Below, one piece after another: positions 47,670 to 56,866 of a DNA stretch of 64,000 nucleotides (positions are counted from its first letter, which is position 1; every line of letters begins with the position of its first letter). The notes beneath the pieces were generated by a model. The model saw only the letters and a program-made list of their open reading frames with translations. It searched no databases and was not told where the DNA came from. The translations under genes and the position numbers were made by a program. This DNA is from Paraburkholderia dilworthii (GTDB taxonomy: Bacteria > Pseudomonadota > Gammaproteobacteria > Burkholderiales > Burkholderiaceae): the NCBI RefSeq assembly GCF_000472525.1, contig NZ_AWZT01000002.1, positions 251,626-315,625 on the forward strand, read 5' to 3'.

Positions 47670-48134
47670 TCAAGCCGCCTCTTGCTGCTGCTCCTGCGCT
47701 GAAGAGCAAGCGACCAGGATGCTGCACGACACGCGGTCGAGCAGCGGCGTATTACCCGCGCCCATCCACCATCGAGACAAGCCGGTGCGGCAACGGTGAC
47801 CCACCACGACGAGGTCGACCTGCAATTCATTCGCAAGATTGGCGATCTCGTCGATCGGATGGCCGAATGCAAAGTGACCCTGCGCCTTCACGCCCCGCTC
47901 GGTCAGCCAGTCCACGCCTTCTTCCAGGATGTCCCGCGCGGTCTTTTCGAAGCTGCCGCACGCCACATCGGTCAGGAGGCCCGCGCTTTGCGCAATGCTT
48001 GAGCGCATATCCACAACCGAGAGCAAATGCGTTTCCGCCTTCAGATCCAGCGCAAGATCGGCGCCGCAACGCAGCGCTTTGCGGCCTTCGCGCGAGCCGT
48101 CGTAGCACAGCAGGATTTTCTGGTAGCTGGCCAT
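47670..48134 (-). CDS. Universal stress protein (UspA family)
   Basis: This 154-residue Usp domain has KILLCYDGSREGRKAL at the N-terminus and DLVVVGHRCRTGLSRWWMG with S/V-rich CSILVACSS at the C-terminus, the ATP-binding G2xG9x(G/S) type pattern. The start at 48134 matches the family. Single gene. Confidence 0.92.
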   Translation of the reverse strand: MASYQKILLCYDGSREGRKALRCGADLALDLKAETHLLSVVDMRSSIAQSAGLLTDVACGSFEKTARDILEEGVDWLTERGVKAQGHFAFGHPIDEIANLANELQVDLVVVGHRCRTGLSRWWMGAGNTPLLDRVSCSILVACSSAQEQQQEAA

Positions 48135-48399
48135 CGTCTTTCCCCTTTCCGCAAAAGCGCGGTCAGAATCAATCATGGTGCGCCGCAATTCAGCTTGCAA
48201 GGGATGGAAAACGCTAAGTGCGATTGCAGCTTGCCCTGCCTTGTGCATACGAGGCACGAGCCACGGCCAAAGCGCAGGTCTCTGTCATGCGGCAGTGCAA
48301 GAACCCGCGCTGCGAGCGGCCCGCACCCACCGACACTTCGCAACCGATGGCCTAGAATGAGCAGCCTTCCCGCCCATTCGTGCGCTTTCCGGAGCCTCG

Positions 48400-49323
48400 A
48401 TGCAGACCATGCCTGACACGCCCATCGAATTCCAGCAGGTTGAAAAAAGCTACGGCGAAAAAAAGGTTGTCAACGGATTGTCGTTTCATGTCGACGCCGG
48501 GGAATGCTTCGGCCTGCTCGGGCCCAACGGCGCGGGCAAAACCACCACGTTGCGCATGCTGCTCGGCATTGCCGCGCCGGACGCCGGCGCGATCCGTCTG
48601 TGCGGCGAGCCGATCCCCGGCCGCGCGCGCATCGCGCGGGCACGCGTCGGTGTCGTGCCGCAGTTCGATAACCTCGATCCCGACTTCACGGTCCGCGAAA
48701 ACCTGCTGGTGTTCGGCCGCTACTTCGGGCTGAGCGCCGCGCAATGCCGCGCGATGGTGCCGTCGCTGCTCGAATTCGCGCGCCTCGAAAGCAAGGCCGA
48801 CGCGCGCGTAAGCGAACTCTCGGGCGGCATGAAGCGACGCCTCACGCTCGCGCGTGCGCTCGTCAACGATCCCGACGTGCTGATCATGGACGAACCGACC
48901 ACCGGCCTCGACCCGCAGGCGCGGCATCTGATCTGGGAGCGGCTGCGCTCGTTGCTCGCACGCGGCAAGACGATTCTGCTGACCACGCATTTCATGGAGG
49001 AAGCCGAGCGTCTATGCGACCGGCTATGTGTTATCGAAGAAGGACGCAAGATCGCGGAAGGCGCGCCGAGAGCACTGATCGAGTCGGAAATCGGCTGCGA
49101 CGTGATCGAAATTTTCGGCCCCGATCCGCTCGCATTGCGCGATGAACTCGCGCCGCTCGCGCAGCGAACCGAGATCAGCGGTGAGACGCTCTTTTGCTAT
49201 GTGAACGACGCCGAACCGGTGCACGCGCGGCTGAAACAGCGCGCGGACCTGCGCTATCTGCACCGCCCGGCGAATCTCGAAGATGTGTTCCTGCGCCTCA
49301 CCGGCCGTGAGATGCAGGACTGA
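48400..49323 (+). CDS. nodI: ABC-2 exporter ATPase, NodI family
   Basis: This 307-residue protein has Walker [14 protein letters not shown], NodI-type [27 protein letters not shown], signature [16 protein letters not shown], Walker [14 protein letters not shown], and H-loop [14 protein letters not shown]. It pairs with the following permease. The family includes lipo-chitooligosaccharide exporters, but Burkholderiales carry it without nodulation genes, so the cargo is unknown. Confidence 0.9.
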   Translation: MQTMPDTPIEFQQVEKSYGEKKVVNGLSFHVDAGECFGLLGPNGAGKTTTLRMLLGIAAPDAGAIRLCGEPIPGRARIARARVGVVPQFDNLDPDFTVRENLLVFGRYFGLSAAQCRAMVPSLLEFARLESKADARVSELSGGMKRRLTLARALVNDPDVLIMDEPTTGLDPQARHLIWERLRSLLARGKTILLTTHFMEEAERLCDRLCVIEEGRKIAEGAPRALIESEIGCDVIEIFGPDPLALRDELAPLAQRTEISGETLFCYVNDAEPVHARLKQRADLRYLHRPANLEDVFLRLTGREMQD

Positions 49324-49350
49324 CTCCCATCGAACTGCACAAGACACGCA

Positions 49351-50178
49351 ATGGATGCACGCACTTATCGAAGCAAAGAAGCCACGCCGCCCAGCCAGGC
49401 CCCGCTCGCCGCGCTGCCCGCCAACGCACTCAGTTGGATCGCGGTATGGCGCCGCAACTATCTTGTGTGGAAGAAACTCGCGCTCGCCTCGATGTTCGGC
49501 AATCTCGCGGATCCGATGATCTATCTGTTCGGCCTCGGCTTCGGGCTCGGGCTAATGGTAGGTCGTGTCGACGGCGTGTCGTATATCTCGTTCCTCGCAG
49601 CGGGCACGGTTGCCTCGAGCGTGATGATGTCCGCGAGCTTCGAGTCGATGTATTCGGGCTTCTCGCGCATGCATGTGCAGCGCACCTGGGAAGCGATTAT
49701 GCACACGCCGTTGACGCTCGGCGATATCGTGCTCGGGGAAGTGATCTGGGCGGCAAGCAAGTCGGTGCTGTCGGGCGCGGCGATCATGCTGGTGGCCGGC
49801 GCGCTCGGCTACGCGAACTTTCCGTCGATGCTGTTGGCGTTGCCCGTGATCGTGCTGGCCGGACTCGCGTTTGCGAGCGTCGCAATGGTCGTGACTGCGC
49901 TCGCGCCGTCGTACGACTTTTTCATGTTTTATCAGACGCTCGTGTTGACGCCGATGCTGCTGCTCTCCGGCGTGTTCTTCCCGATCTCGCAGTTGCCTGC
50001 CGCCGCGCGCGGTGCGGCCGAAGTGCTGCCTCTCGCGCACGCGGTCGACCTGATCCGGCCGGCCATGCTCGGGCGTCCTCTGGACAATGCGCTATGGCAT
50101 GCGGCCGTGCTCGCCGCTTATGCGGTGGGCGGGTTCATCGTTTGTGCCGTGCTGTTCCGGCGCAGGATGATGAAGTAA
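49351..50178 (+). CDS. nodJ: ABC-2 exporter permease, NodJ family
   Basis: This 275-residue permease has six predicted helices: [35 protein letters not shown] near the N-terminus and [11 protein letters not shown] with [14 protein letters not shown] near the end are ABC-2 hallmarks. It starts 27 bp after the ATPase gene. Confidence 0.9.
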   Translation: MDARTYRSKEATPPSQAPLAALPANALSWIAVWRRNYLVWKKLALASMFGNLADPMIYLFGLGFGLGLMVGRVDGVSYISFLAAGTVASSVMMSASFESMYSGFSRMHVQRTWEAIMHTPLTLGDIVLGEVIWAASKSVLSGAAIMLVAGALGYANFPSMLLALPVIVLAGLAFASVAMVVTALAPSYDFFMFYQTLVLTPMLLLSGVFFPISQLPAAARGAAEVLPLAHAVDLIRPAMLGRPLDNALWHAAVLAAYAVGGFIVCAVLFRRRMMK

Positions 50179-50270
50179 ATACCGACGCGCCGAAAACATG
50201 TGAAGCGAATCGCGGGCGGTTGACCCAGGGAGTCAACGCCCGCGAATAAACATGGAGCACTGACGCGTAC

Positions 50271-50693
50271 TCAGTCTTCGTCGTCGGTCCACGGAATGTC
50301 GACGTCCGAGATGAACGCGACTGTCGCGAACGGGCCGCCTTCGTGACGCCCGATCTTGCCATCGGCACGCTGCCACTCCACCCGGAACACGGTGCCCGGA
50401 TCATCGGCGATCAGCCGCACGGTGCGGACCTCGTCGGGATCGGCGTCCTCAACTGGACCGTCGAGCGAGATCTGCAGCTCTTGCGGCCACAGGCCGTCGG
50501 CGGGATCGTAAATCTTGTCGCCGTCCGGAATCAGCGTGAAGGCTTCCACACCGATTGTCGCCGAGGCATCGACGATCATTTTGGCTAGCGCGCGCAGCAG
50601 CGCGGTGGCCCGCGCCGAATTCGCCTGACGGATTGCAAGATCCCCGCGCGTTAGCGCCTGCTCGAGTTTTGGGTTGGTTTTTTGTTGCGCCAT
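50271..50693 (-). CDS. Hypothetical acidic protein
   Basis: This 140-residue soluble protein has a helical N-terminus (PKLEQALTRGDLAIRQANSARATALLRAL) followed by a beta-rich acidic part ending DIPWTDDED. No family is recognised. Convergent with the exporter operon. Composition is normal for the genome. Confidence 0.65.
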   Translation of the reverse strand: MAQQKTNPKLEQALTRGDLAIRQANSARATALLRALAKMIVDASATIGVEAFTLIPDGDKIYDPADGLWPQELQISLDGPVEDADPDEVRTVRLIADDPGTVFRVEWQRADGKIGRHEGGPFATVAFISDVDIPWTDDED

Positions 50694-50921
50694 TCGATGT
50701 CCTGAGTGCTATCGCCGTATGTGAACAGCGCGGCCTAAAGCGTGCCGCGGCCGCCGATTTTTCGGGCTGCATCCTACCATCCGCATCTGCCATCCGCACG
50801 TGCCGCGCAATGCCCGGCCGCACCGCACGAATGGAGGAAAGCCCGTCCTGCTCACCACAGTTTAGGTCGTGATTCGCCGACAGGCAGGGACATTTGCCTT
50901 TCGTTGCATGTCCCGACGTCC

Positions 50922-51974
50922 TCAAGGCGCCGGGTTCGGCTGCAGTTGATGCAGCGCGTCGATTTCGTCGAGCACGTCCTGCGACAGCTTCACGTCGACG
51001 CTCGCAATGTTTTCCTTCAACTGATCGAGCGAGGTCGCGCCGATCAGATTGCTCGTGACGAACGGCCGGCTATTGACGAACGCCAGCGCGAGCTGCGCCG
51101 GCGACATGCGATGGCGCTTCGCCAGCTCGACGTAACGCGTGGTGGCCTGCACCGCTTGCGGCTTGCTGTAGCGCTGGAAGCGCTCGAACAACGAAATGCG
51201 CGCGCCGGCCGGACGCGCGCCGCCTTCATACTTGCCGGATAGCCAGCCGAACGCGAGTGGCGAATACGCGAGCAAGCCGATATTGTCGCGGTGCGCGTAT
51301 TCGGACAGTCCGACCTCGTAAGTGCGATTGAGCAGACTATAGGGGTTCTGAATGCTGACAATACGCGGCAAGCCGAGCTTCTCCGACGCGCGCAGGAACT
51401 GCGCGACGCCCCAAGGCGTTTCATTCGATACTCCCACATGGCGCACCTTGCCCGCCTTCACGAAGTCGGCGAGCACAGACAGCGTTTCGTCGATCGGCAC
51501 CGTGTATTCGTCGTCGACCCACGGATAGGCGGGGCGGCCGAACGTCATCGTGTTGCGGTCCGGCCAGTGCAACTGGTAGAGGTCGACGTAGTCCGTTTGC
51601 AGACGCCTGAGGCTGTCGTTCAGCGCCTCGGTCAGATTTTTGCGGTCGAACTGATTGGATTCGCCGCGGATATGACGCGGGTTGTGCGGCTGGCGCGCGG
51701 GACCGGCGATCTTGGTGGCGAGCACGATCTTCTCGCGTGCGCTGCGATGCTGGGCGAGCCATGTGCCGATAAAGCGCTCGGTCGAACCTTGGGTCTCCGC
51801 ACGCGGCGGTACGGGATACATCTCTGCGGTGTCGATCAGGTTGATGCCGTGATCGAGCGCGTAGTCGATCTGCGCGTGAGCGTCCTGCTCGCTGTTCTGC
51901 TCGCCCCACGTCATGGTGCCGAGCCCGATCAGGCTGACCTGCACATCCGAATCGCCGAGTCTGCGGTATTCCAT
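50922..51974 (-). CDS. NADP-dependent aldo-keto reductase (Tas-like)
   Basis: This 350-residue protein has MEYRRLGDSDVQVSLIGLGTMTWG, the catalytic Tyr in DTAEMYPVPP, Lys in VLATKIAG, His in LYQLHWPD, and an NADP-site Arg region near the C-terminus. It resembles E. coli Tas. Start at 51974 by homology. Substrate not determined. Confidence 0.92.
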   Translation of the reverse strand: MEYRRLGDSDVQVSLIGLGTMTWGEQNSEQDAHAQIDYALDHGINLIDTAEMYPVPPRAETQGSTERFIGTWLAQHRSAREKIVLATKIAGPARQPHNPRHIRGESNQFDRKNLTEALNDSLRRLQTDYVDLYQLHWPDRNTMTFGRPAYPWVDDEYTVPIDETLSVLADFVKAGKVRHVGVSNETPWGVAQFLRASEKLGLPRIVSIQNPYSLLNRTYEVGLSEYAHRDNIGLLAYSPLAFGWLSGKYEGGARPAGARISLFERFQRYSKPQAVQATTRYVELAKRHRMSPAQLALAFVNSRPFVTSNLIGATSLDQLKENIASVDVKLSQDVLDEIDALHQLQPNPAP

Positions 51975-52114
51975 CGAACTTGTCCTGTTGGTTGTATGAA
52001 GATAAACCGCTGACGTTACCATGCCCGCGCAATGCCTGCACCACAGCTAGAATGCGGCTCTGGCCCGCGGCTGAACACGCGCTGCGCTCAACATTCCTTG
52101 CGTCGATCGATCCG

Positions 52115-52327
52115 ATGAATCCCGAACATCTCGAGTTGCTGGTCACGCGCGTGATGCCCTACGGCAAGTACAAAGGTCGCGTGATCGCCGACCTGCCCGG
52201 CCATTACCTGAACTGGTTCGCGAGCCAAGGCTTTCCGCCGGGCGAGATTGGCCGGCTACTCGCGTTGATGCATGAAATCGATCACAACGGCTTGTCGTCG
52301 CTGATCGAGCCTTTGCGCAAGCGTTGA
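52115..52327 (+). CDS. DUF3820 family protein
   Basis: This 70-residue protein has the family core VMPYGKYKGRVIADLPGHYLNWFA followed by GEIGRLLALMHEI. The family resembles a domain found next to exonucleases, but the stand-alone form is uncharacterised. Start chosen at 52115, because sequence before it lacks family character. Confidence 0.8.
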   Translation: MNPEHLELLVTRVMPYGKYKGRVIADLPGHYLNWFASQGFPPGEIGRLLALMHEIDHNGLSSLIEPLRKR

Positions 52328-52582
52328 GGCGTTCGTTCGATCCGTTGATGAGTGCGGCTTCGCTCCGTCATGCGCCCGAAGATCAAGCAACTGTCGCGAT
52401 GAAACGACGCGCACGCGCGGGTCGCCGCGAAAGCACCAAGCGCATGTCGCGGCACGGCAGTGTTGCGTGACCTATGCGCCGCTGCGGGCATGCGCCTCCT
52501 CCGTAATGCACGGACACAAATATGGGTGAACTCCTTCGCGCGCGATCTTTCTGATTCTTTATGTCAGGGACGGGAGACGATC

Positions 52583-52927
52583 GTGAGCAGACTCTTTGCA
52601 TCGATGGCATTGCTGGCGGTAGTGGCGGGCGTCAGCGGATGCGCAGTCGCGCCCGGCTATGACTACGGCTACGCGCAACCTTATTACCCGGCTTATGGCT
52701 ACGCATACGGTGCGCCCTATGCGCCGGTGTACGGCTCGGTCGGCATCTGGGGCGGCTGGGGCGGACGGTGCTGCTATTACCACGGCGGCGGCGGAGATCA
52801 CTGGCGCGGCGGTGGCTGGCATGGCGGCCACGGCGGAGGTGGCTGGCACGGCGGCGGATATGGCGGATCGCGCGGGGGCAGTTCGTGGAGCGGCGGCGGC
52901 GGCGGGCACGGCGGCCGCAGTCATTAA
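52583..52927 (+). CDS. Gly/His/Tyr-rich predicted lipoprotein
   Basis: This protein of about 114 residues starts at GTG 52583 with GGGAGA upstream. The type II signal is MALLAVVAGVSGC. The mature part has Tyr/Pro/Ala-rich repeats, then Gly/Trp/His-rich repeats (GGGWHGGHGGGGW). The His-rich tail could bind metals. Probably envelope-attached. Confidence 0.75.
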   Translation: MSRLFASMALLAVVAGVSGCAVAPGYDYGYAQPYYPAYGYAYGAPYAPVYGSVGIWGGWGGRCCYYHGGGGDHWRGGGWHGGHGGGGWHGGGYGGSRGGSSWSGGGGGHGGRSH

Positions 52928-53086
52928 ACCAAAAGGCTGCAAGCGGCGACAGCTACCCTGAACCCACTGACCTTAAGACGGTTAGGTGGCTAATTCAACG
53001 CAGGGTTACGCGCCACTCGAGCCTTGCCGGGCGATTGCCTGCCTTGCGGTAAAATCGTGGTTTCGATTCAAGCCGTTTGGCCGCCC

Positions 53087-54088
53087 ATGTCTTCACCTCA
53101 CGTTCCCAGCCCTCGCCGCGTCAGCGTGGCGCCCATGATGGACTGGACCGATCGCCACTGCCGGTCGCTTCATCGCATGATTTCGCGCCATACGTGGCTG
53201 TACACGGAAATGGTCACGACCGGCGCACTGCTGCACGGCGATGTGCCGCGCCATCTCGCGTTCGCGCCCGACGAAGCGCCCGTCGCGCTGCAACTCGGCG
53301 GCAGCGAGGCCGATGATCTCGCCCGCTCGGCGAAACTCGGCGAGCAATGGGGCTACGACGAAATCAATTTGAATTGCGGCTGTCCGTCGGAGCGTGTGCA
53401 GCGCGGCGCATTCGGTGCGTGTCTGATGAACGAGCCGCAACTGGTCGCCGACTGCGTAAAGGCGATGCGCGACGTCGTGTCGGTGCCTGTCACGGTCAAA
53501 CATCGAATCGGCGTGGATGCCGTCGAGGACTACGGCTTCGTGCGTGACTTCGTCGGCACAGTTGCGGACGCCGGCTGCAACGTCTTTATCGTCCACGCAC
53601 GCAACGCGATCCTCAAAGGCCTGAGCCCGAAAGAAAACCGCGAGATTCCGCCGCTCAAGTACGATTACGCGTATCAGTTGAAGCGCGACTTTCCACAACT
53701 GGAGATCGTGATCAATGGCGGGATCAAGACGCTTGACGAAGTCGAGACGCATCTTGAGCACGTCGATGGTGTGATGCTCGGGAGGGAGGCGTATCACAAT
53801 CCGTATTTGCTGGCTGATGTCGACGCGCGCTTTTATGGGTCGTCACAAGCGCCGCTCACGCGCGAGCAGGTCGAGGCGAAGCTGATCGAATATTGCGCGG
53901 CCGAGATGGCCCGCGGTACCTACCTCGGCGCGATCACACGTCACGCACTCGGCCTCTATCGCGGGGAGGCAGGTGCGCGCGGCTGGCGCCGCGTGCTGTC
54001 CGATAGCAAGCGTCTCACTGCGCGCGACCTCGCGATCTTCGACGAGGCGAGACAACATCTGCGTGAGCCTGCCGAAATTTTTGAATAA
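53087..54088 (+). CDS. dusA: tRNA-dihydrouridine(20/20a) synthase
   Basis: This 333-residue flavoprotein has RVSVAPMMDWTDRHCR, LQLGGSEADDLARSA, EINLNCGCPSERVQRGAFGACLM (catalytic Cys, split in the family motif), KHRIG, FIVHARNAILKGLSPKENR and INGGIKTLDE. It reduces U20/U20a in the D-loop of tRNA. Located just before tRNA-His. Confidence 0.97.
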   Translation: MSSPHVPSPRRVSVAPMMDWTDRHCRSLHRMISRHTWLYTEMVTTGALLHGDVPRHLAFAPDEAPVALQLGGSEADDLARSAKLGEQWGYDEINLNCGCPSERVQRGAFGACLMNEPQLVADCVKAMRDVVSVPVTVKHRIGVDAVEDYGFVRDFVGTVADAGCNVFIVHARNAILKGLSPKENREIPPLKYDYAYQLKRDFPQLEIVINGGIKTLDEVETHLEHVDGVMLGREAYHNPYLLADVDARFYGSSQAPLTREQVEAKLIEYCAAEMARGTYLGAITRHALGLYRGEAGARGWRRVLSDSKRLTARDLAIFDEARQHLREPAEIFE

Positions 54089-54093
54089 AGGTC

Positions 54094-54122
54094 TAGGCAA
54101 ACGCAGTTCGTGTTCGTATAAT
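54094..54122 (+). promoter_or_regulatory. Sigma-70 promoter of tRNA-His
   Basis: The -10 TATAAT at 54117-54122 is perfect. The -35 TAGGCA at 54094-54099 matches 4 of 6, with 17-bp spacing. It lies 55 bp before the mature tRNA. Confidence 0.7.
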
Positions 54123-54176
54123 CTCGTTTCTTCGTTGGCGAGCCAAGTTTTCCGGCAGTCAAAGCAGATATCAGTG

Positions 54177-54252
54177 GTGGCTGTAGCTCAGTTGGTAGAG
54201 TCCAGGATTGTGATTCCTGTTGTCGTGGGTTCGAGCCCCATCAGCCACCCCA
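54177..54252 (+). tRNA. tRNA-His (GTG)
   Basis: The acceptor GTGGCTG pairs with CAGCCAC; the D-arm GCTCAGTTGGTAGAG and T-arm GTGGGTTCGAGCCCC are canonical. The anticodon stem CAGGA/TCCTG holds TTGTGAT, with anticodon GTG at 54210-54212. CCA is encoded. The base at 54176 is G, able to serve as the G-1 of tRNA-His opposite C at 54249. Confidence 0.98.
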
Positions 54253-54280
54253 AAGAATTCATGTAGTAAAGATTTGCAAG

Positions 54281-54311
54281 CGGCGTTGTGAGAAATCACA
54301 ACGCCGTTTTT
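54281..54311 (+). terminator. Terminator of tRNA-His transcript
   Basis: An 11-bp perfect stem (54281-54291 with 54296-54306), GAAA tetraloop, then TTTTTG. Confidence 0.93.
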
Positions 54312-54633
54312 GTTTTTGGTTTCTGCTTTGGATTTTGTTGGCGGCCTTGATTGGTCGATCTGGCAGTTTCCTTTGCCCTCCAGACACCGCCAAAAACCCC
54401 TCGCCGACCAGTCCTTTACCACAGAAACCGCCTTGCCCAACGGGGCCAGACCGCCGCCCAGGCGCGCCACGTCTAGGACTCACCCATTATTTCAACAGCG
54501 AGAATAGTAATTTCAGATTATCGATACAAATTTTTGATAGTAGGGGTATACACTGCATTCATCGACGTTGCAAACACAGCCCACCGGGCTCTGCAACGCC
54601 ACCCTGAAAATCGAAAATCGTTGGAGGTACACC

Positions 54634-54900
54634 ATGAAGACCAAATTTATCGCTGCCCTGCTCGTCGCTGTTTCCGCCTCGATCGCTGCCCCTGCTTTCG
54701 CGAGCGGCTACGGCCCGGCACCGTTTTATCGTCCGTCGGTCGGCGCGCCGGCTTCGCAACAAGGCCAGAATGCGCAAACCGTCGCTGCTGAACGCGCTAA
54801 CGCCGATTCGAACGCGTACGGCGGTGTGAACAACGTGTCGTCGCAATCGGGCACGCGTGAACCGGTTTCGGGTCCGCAATCGGTTTTCTTCGGCCACTAA
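54634..54900 (+). CDS. DUF4148-type secreted small protein
   Basis: This 88-residue protein has a clear signal peptide (KTKFIAALLVAVSASIAAPAFA, cleavage near 24) and an Asn/Gln/Ser-rich mature part. GGAGG is upstream of the ATG. It resembles the DUF4148 secreted proteins abundant in Burkholderia, but family assignment is tentative. A GC-rich stem-loop follows the gene. Confidence 0.7.
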   Translation: MKTKFIAALLVAVSASIAAPAFASGYGPAPFYRPSVGAPASQQGQNAQTVAAERANADSNAYGGVNNVSSQSGTREPVSGPQSVFFGH

Positions 54901-55077
54901 GCATTTGCCGTCAAGCGTGCTGCCCTCGTAGCAGCATGCGAACTGGGCGCCGAACATCGGGTTCCGATGTCGGCGCCCAGTTCCGTTTACCGGCCTCGTC
55001 GAGTCGGAGCGGGTCATAGCGTTCAAATGCGCTCGTGGCGAATCAGATCCAGCGATCGCAGGAACGTGCGTCCGCCA

Positions 55078-55458
55078 CTATTGCGCCGCGTGCTGATCTT
55101 CGGGCGCCTCACAAAAGCGGATCCGGTTACCGAACGGATCTGAGACTTCCAGCACCTTTCCCCACGGCAGCGCCTCGACGCCTGGCTTCGCGTACTGGTA
55201 GTCCTTCGCCTGAAGCTCGCGGTGCAGCGCGTCGATGTCCCGCACCGACACGAAAATCGTCGAGCCCGGCGTTGCGTCGCCGTGATGCTCGCTCAGATGC
55301 AAGACGAGATCCGAGCGCCGCACTTGGGCATACAGCAGAAAGTTATCGCCGAAGCGGTGTTCCCAATCGACGGTAAAGCCCAGGAAGTCCACGTAGAACT
55401 CGCGGGCTTTTTCCTCGGAGAAAATACGGATGATCGGCACGGCGGGCGCGAGATGCAT
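55078..55458 (-). CDS. VOC-superfamily (glyoxalase/bleomycin-resistance-like) protein
   Basis: This 126-residue protein has a beta-alpha-beta-beta-beta pattern: VPIIRIFSEEKAREFYVDFLGFTVDWEHRFG, SDLVLHLSEHHGD, TIFVSVRDIDALHREL, and VLEVSDPFGNRIRFCE, with the metal-site Glu/His typical of VOC. It resembles glyoxalase superfamily C proteins. Start at 55458; a GTG at 55488 is also possible. Confidence 0.88.
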   Translation of the reverse strand: MHLAPAVPIIRIFSEEKAREFYVDFLGFTVDWEHRFGDNFLLYAQVRRSDLVLHLSEHHGDATPGSTIFVSVRDIDALHRELQAKDYQYAKPGVEALPWGKVLEVSDPFGNRIRFCEAPEDQHAAQ

Positions 55459-55531
55459 GGTGGTGTTCGGCGAGTTAGGGTGAGCCACCAAGCTTAGTCG
55501 AAGCTGTTCGCCATTTCACGCGCCGCCTCGC

Positions 55532-55774
55532 CTAAGCAGCGAGACCGGCGTCGATCACTTCGCGCGCCGCGCGAAAGCCTGCCTCGGCCGCGGCATGCTC
55601 AGTGGACCATAGACTGTCGATATGCACGAGCCGCCAGTCGACCACTACGGCATTTTCCCGCAGGACCCGGAAGTGCGCCTTGACGCCGGTGAGCACCTGT
55701 TCGACCGCGACTTCGATGTCGTAGTCCTGATAGCGCTCCTGATAATCCCCCATGTCGAGGCCCTTCGGCTCCAT
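55532..55774 (-). CDS. Small conserved hypothetical protein
   Basis: This 80-residue protein reads YQDYDIEVAVEQVLTGVKAHFRVLREN then VVDWRLVHIDSLWSTEHAAAEAGFRAAREVID, an alpha/beta pattern seen in uncharacterised Burkholderiales proteins. No motif indicates function. Confidence 0.65.
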   Translation of the reverse strand: MEPKGLDMGDYQERYQDYDIEVAVEQVLTGVKAHFRVLRENAVVVDWRLVHIDSLWSTEHAAAEAGFRAAREVIDAGLAA

Positions 55775-55927
55775 CCTTACCTCCCTCGCGTCCCGTGTAT
55801 TCCGCGGCGGCCATTCCTCGCGCGAGCATGCCGACGCTGACGCCAGCGCCGCGCCCTCACGTCAGGCTTGCAAACGCCGTGCTACACGCCACCAGGCGGC
55901 ACCCGCCAAAGCGCCCTCGCCTCGCGC

Positions 55928-56125
55928 CTAGTCGCAATCGCCCGAAAGGTACTGCCTGCCGTTACAGGTGATTTCGACCTCGTCGCCGCTTGCCTCGGCG
56001 ACGAGCCCGCAGGCGAGCAACTCGGCCGTCACGGACTGCGGGAATTTCGGCGGAGGCTGGCCCACGCCGACATCGTTCAGACGCCGTAACGCTTCGATCG
56101 CTTCCGGACTCAATGACTTCGACAT
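55928..56125 (-). CDS. Small hypothetical protein
   Basis: This 65-residue protein has GGAGG five bases before the ATG at 56125. The sequence (LSPEAIEALRRLNDVGVG, FPQSVTAELLACGLVAEASGDEVEITCNGRQYL) looks like a minimal winged-helix-type fold, but no family is assigned. Confidence 0.65.
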   Translation of the reverse strand: MSKSLSPEAIEALRRLNDVGVGQPPPKFPQSVTAELLACGLVAEASGDEVEITCNGRQYLSGDCD

Positions 56126-56299
56126 GGCCGCCTCCGTCGAAATGGCTGAATTCATCGTAGCAAGTTTCGAGGGCGGATGCAGTCGCGTTGGCGCATCGTC
56201 ATGACGGAATGGCTTGCGCGTGAATTTTCGCTGGCAACGCGGGTCTACCTGGAAAGCCTCACAAGCAGGCCGGCCGCGATTAACGTAAAGGAGAAGGAG

Positions 56300-56596
56300 A
56301 TGAAGCGAAGCACTCTGACAACTTTGACCGCAGCCGCCGCATTGGCGGCGATCTGGGCGGGCGAAACGGCGGCATGGGCTCAAACGGGCCTGGCGAGTTC
56401 ATCGGGCTCCACTGCGCCGGCAAAACAGACGGCGGCGCCGGGCGACGCTGCTTCCTCGATGGTGAAGCCGCCCGAGGCGGCCTCCGGCTCGACCGGATCG
56501 AGCAATCCGGACAACATGCCGATCAAGCGTCCGCGCAAGCCGACTAACGACAAGATGATGCACGAACCCCCCGCCAGCGGCGCGAACGCGAAATAG
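56300..56596 (+). CDS. Small secreted hypothetical protein
   Basis: This 98-residue protein has AAGGAGAAGGAG upstream and a signal peptide (TTLTAAAALAAIWAGETAAWA, cleavage near 28). The mature part is Ser/Gly/Pro-rich with a basic patch (KRPRKPTNDK). No domain. Probably periplasmic. Confidence 0.6.
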   Translation: MKRSTLTTLTAAAALAAIWAGETAAWAQTGLASSSGSTAPAKQTAAPGDAASSMVKPPEAASGSTGSSNPDNMPIKRPRKPTNDKMMHEPPASGANAK

Positions 56597-56604
56597 CGCA
56601 GCGC

Positions 56605-56820
56605 CTACAGGCGCGCAATGGAGACCTCCGTCGACTTGACGAGCGCTACAACTTCGGAGCCGACCTGCAGGTCGAGTTCGTCGATGGAGCGCGTGGTGAT
56701 CACCGACGTGACGATGCCAAACGGCGTGTCGACATCGACTTCGGAAACGACCGGCCCGCGGATGATTTCCTTGACCTTGCCTCTGAACTGATTGCGTACG
56801 TTGATTGCGGAAATGCTCAT
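56605..56820 (-). CDS. TOBE/Mop-domain molybdopterin- or molybdate-binding protein
   Basis: This 71-residue single Mop domain reads SAINVRNQFRGKVKEIIRGPVVSEVDVDTPFGIVTSVITTRSIDELDLQVGSEVVALVKSTEV in segments characteristic of molbindins. It binds molybdate or tungstate as an oligomer, for cytosolic storage or homeostasis. 46 bp beyond the ssuB stop, same strand, as often seen in this group. Confidence 0.9.
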   Translation of the reverse strand: MSISAINVRNQFRGKVKEIIRGPVVSEVDVDTPFGIVTSVITTRSIDELDLQVGSEVVALVKSTEVSIARL

Positions 56821-56866
56821 TGCGAGTGGCTCCAGGAAGCGATTGAAAACAGTCAGTCAACGGATA

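Noticed and set aside
54177..54252. tRNA-His as the attachment site of the island integrase
   Set aside because: It lies 25 kb into the core region with intact flanking core genes and no duplicated 3' end near the integrase.
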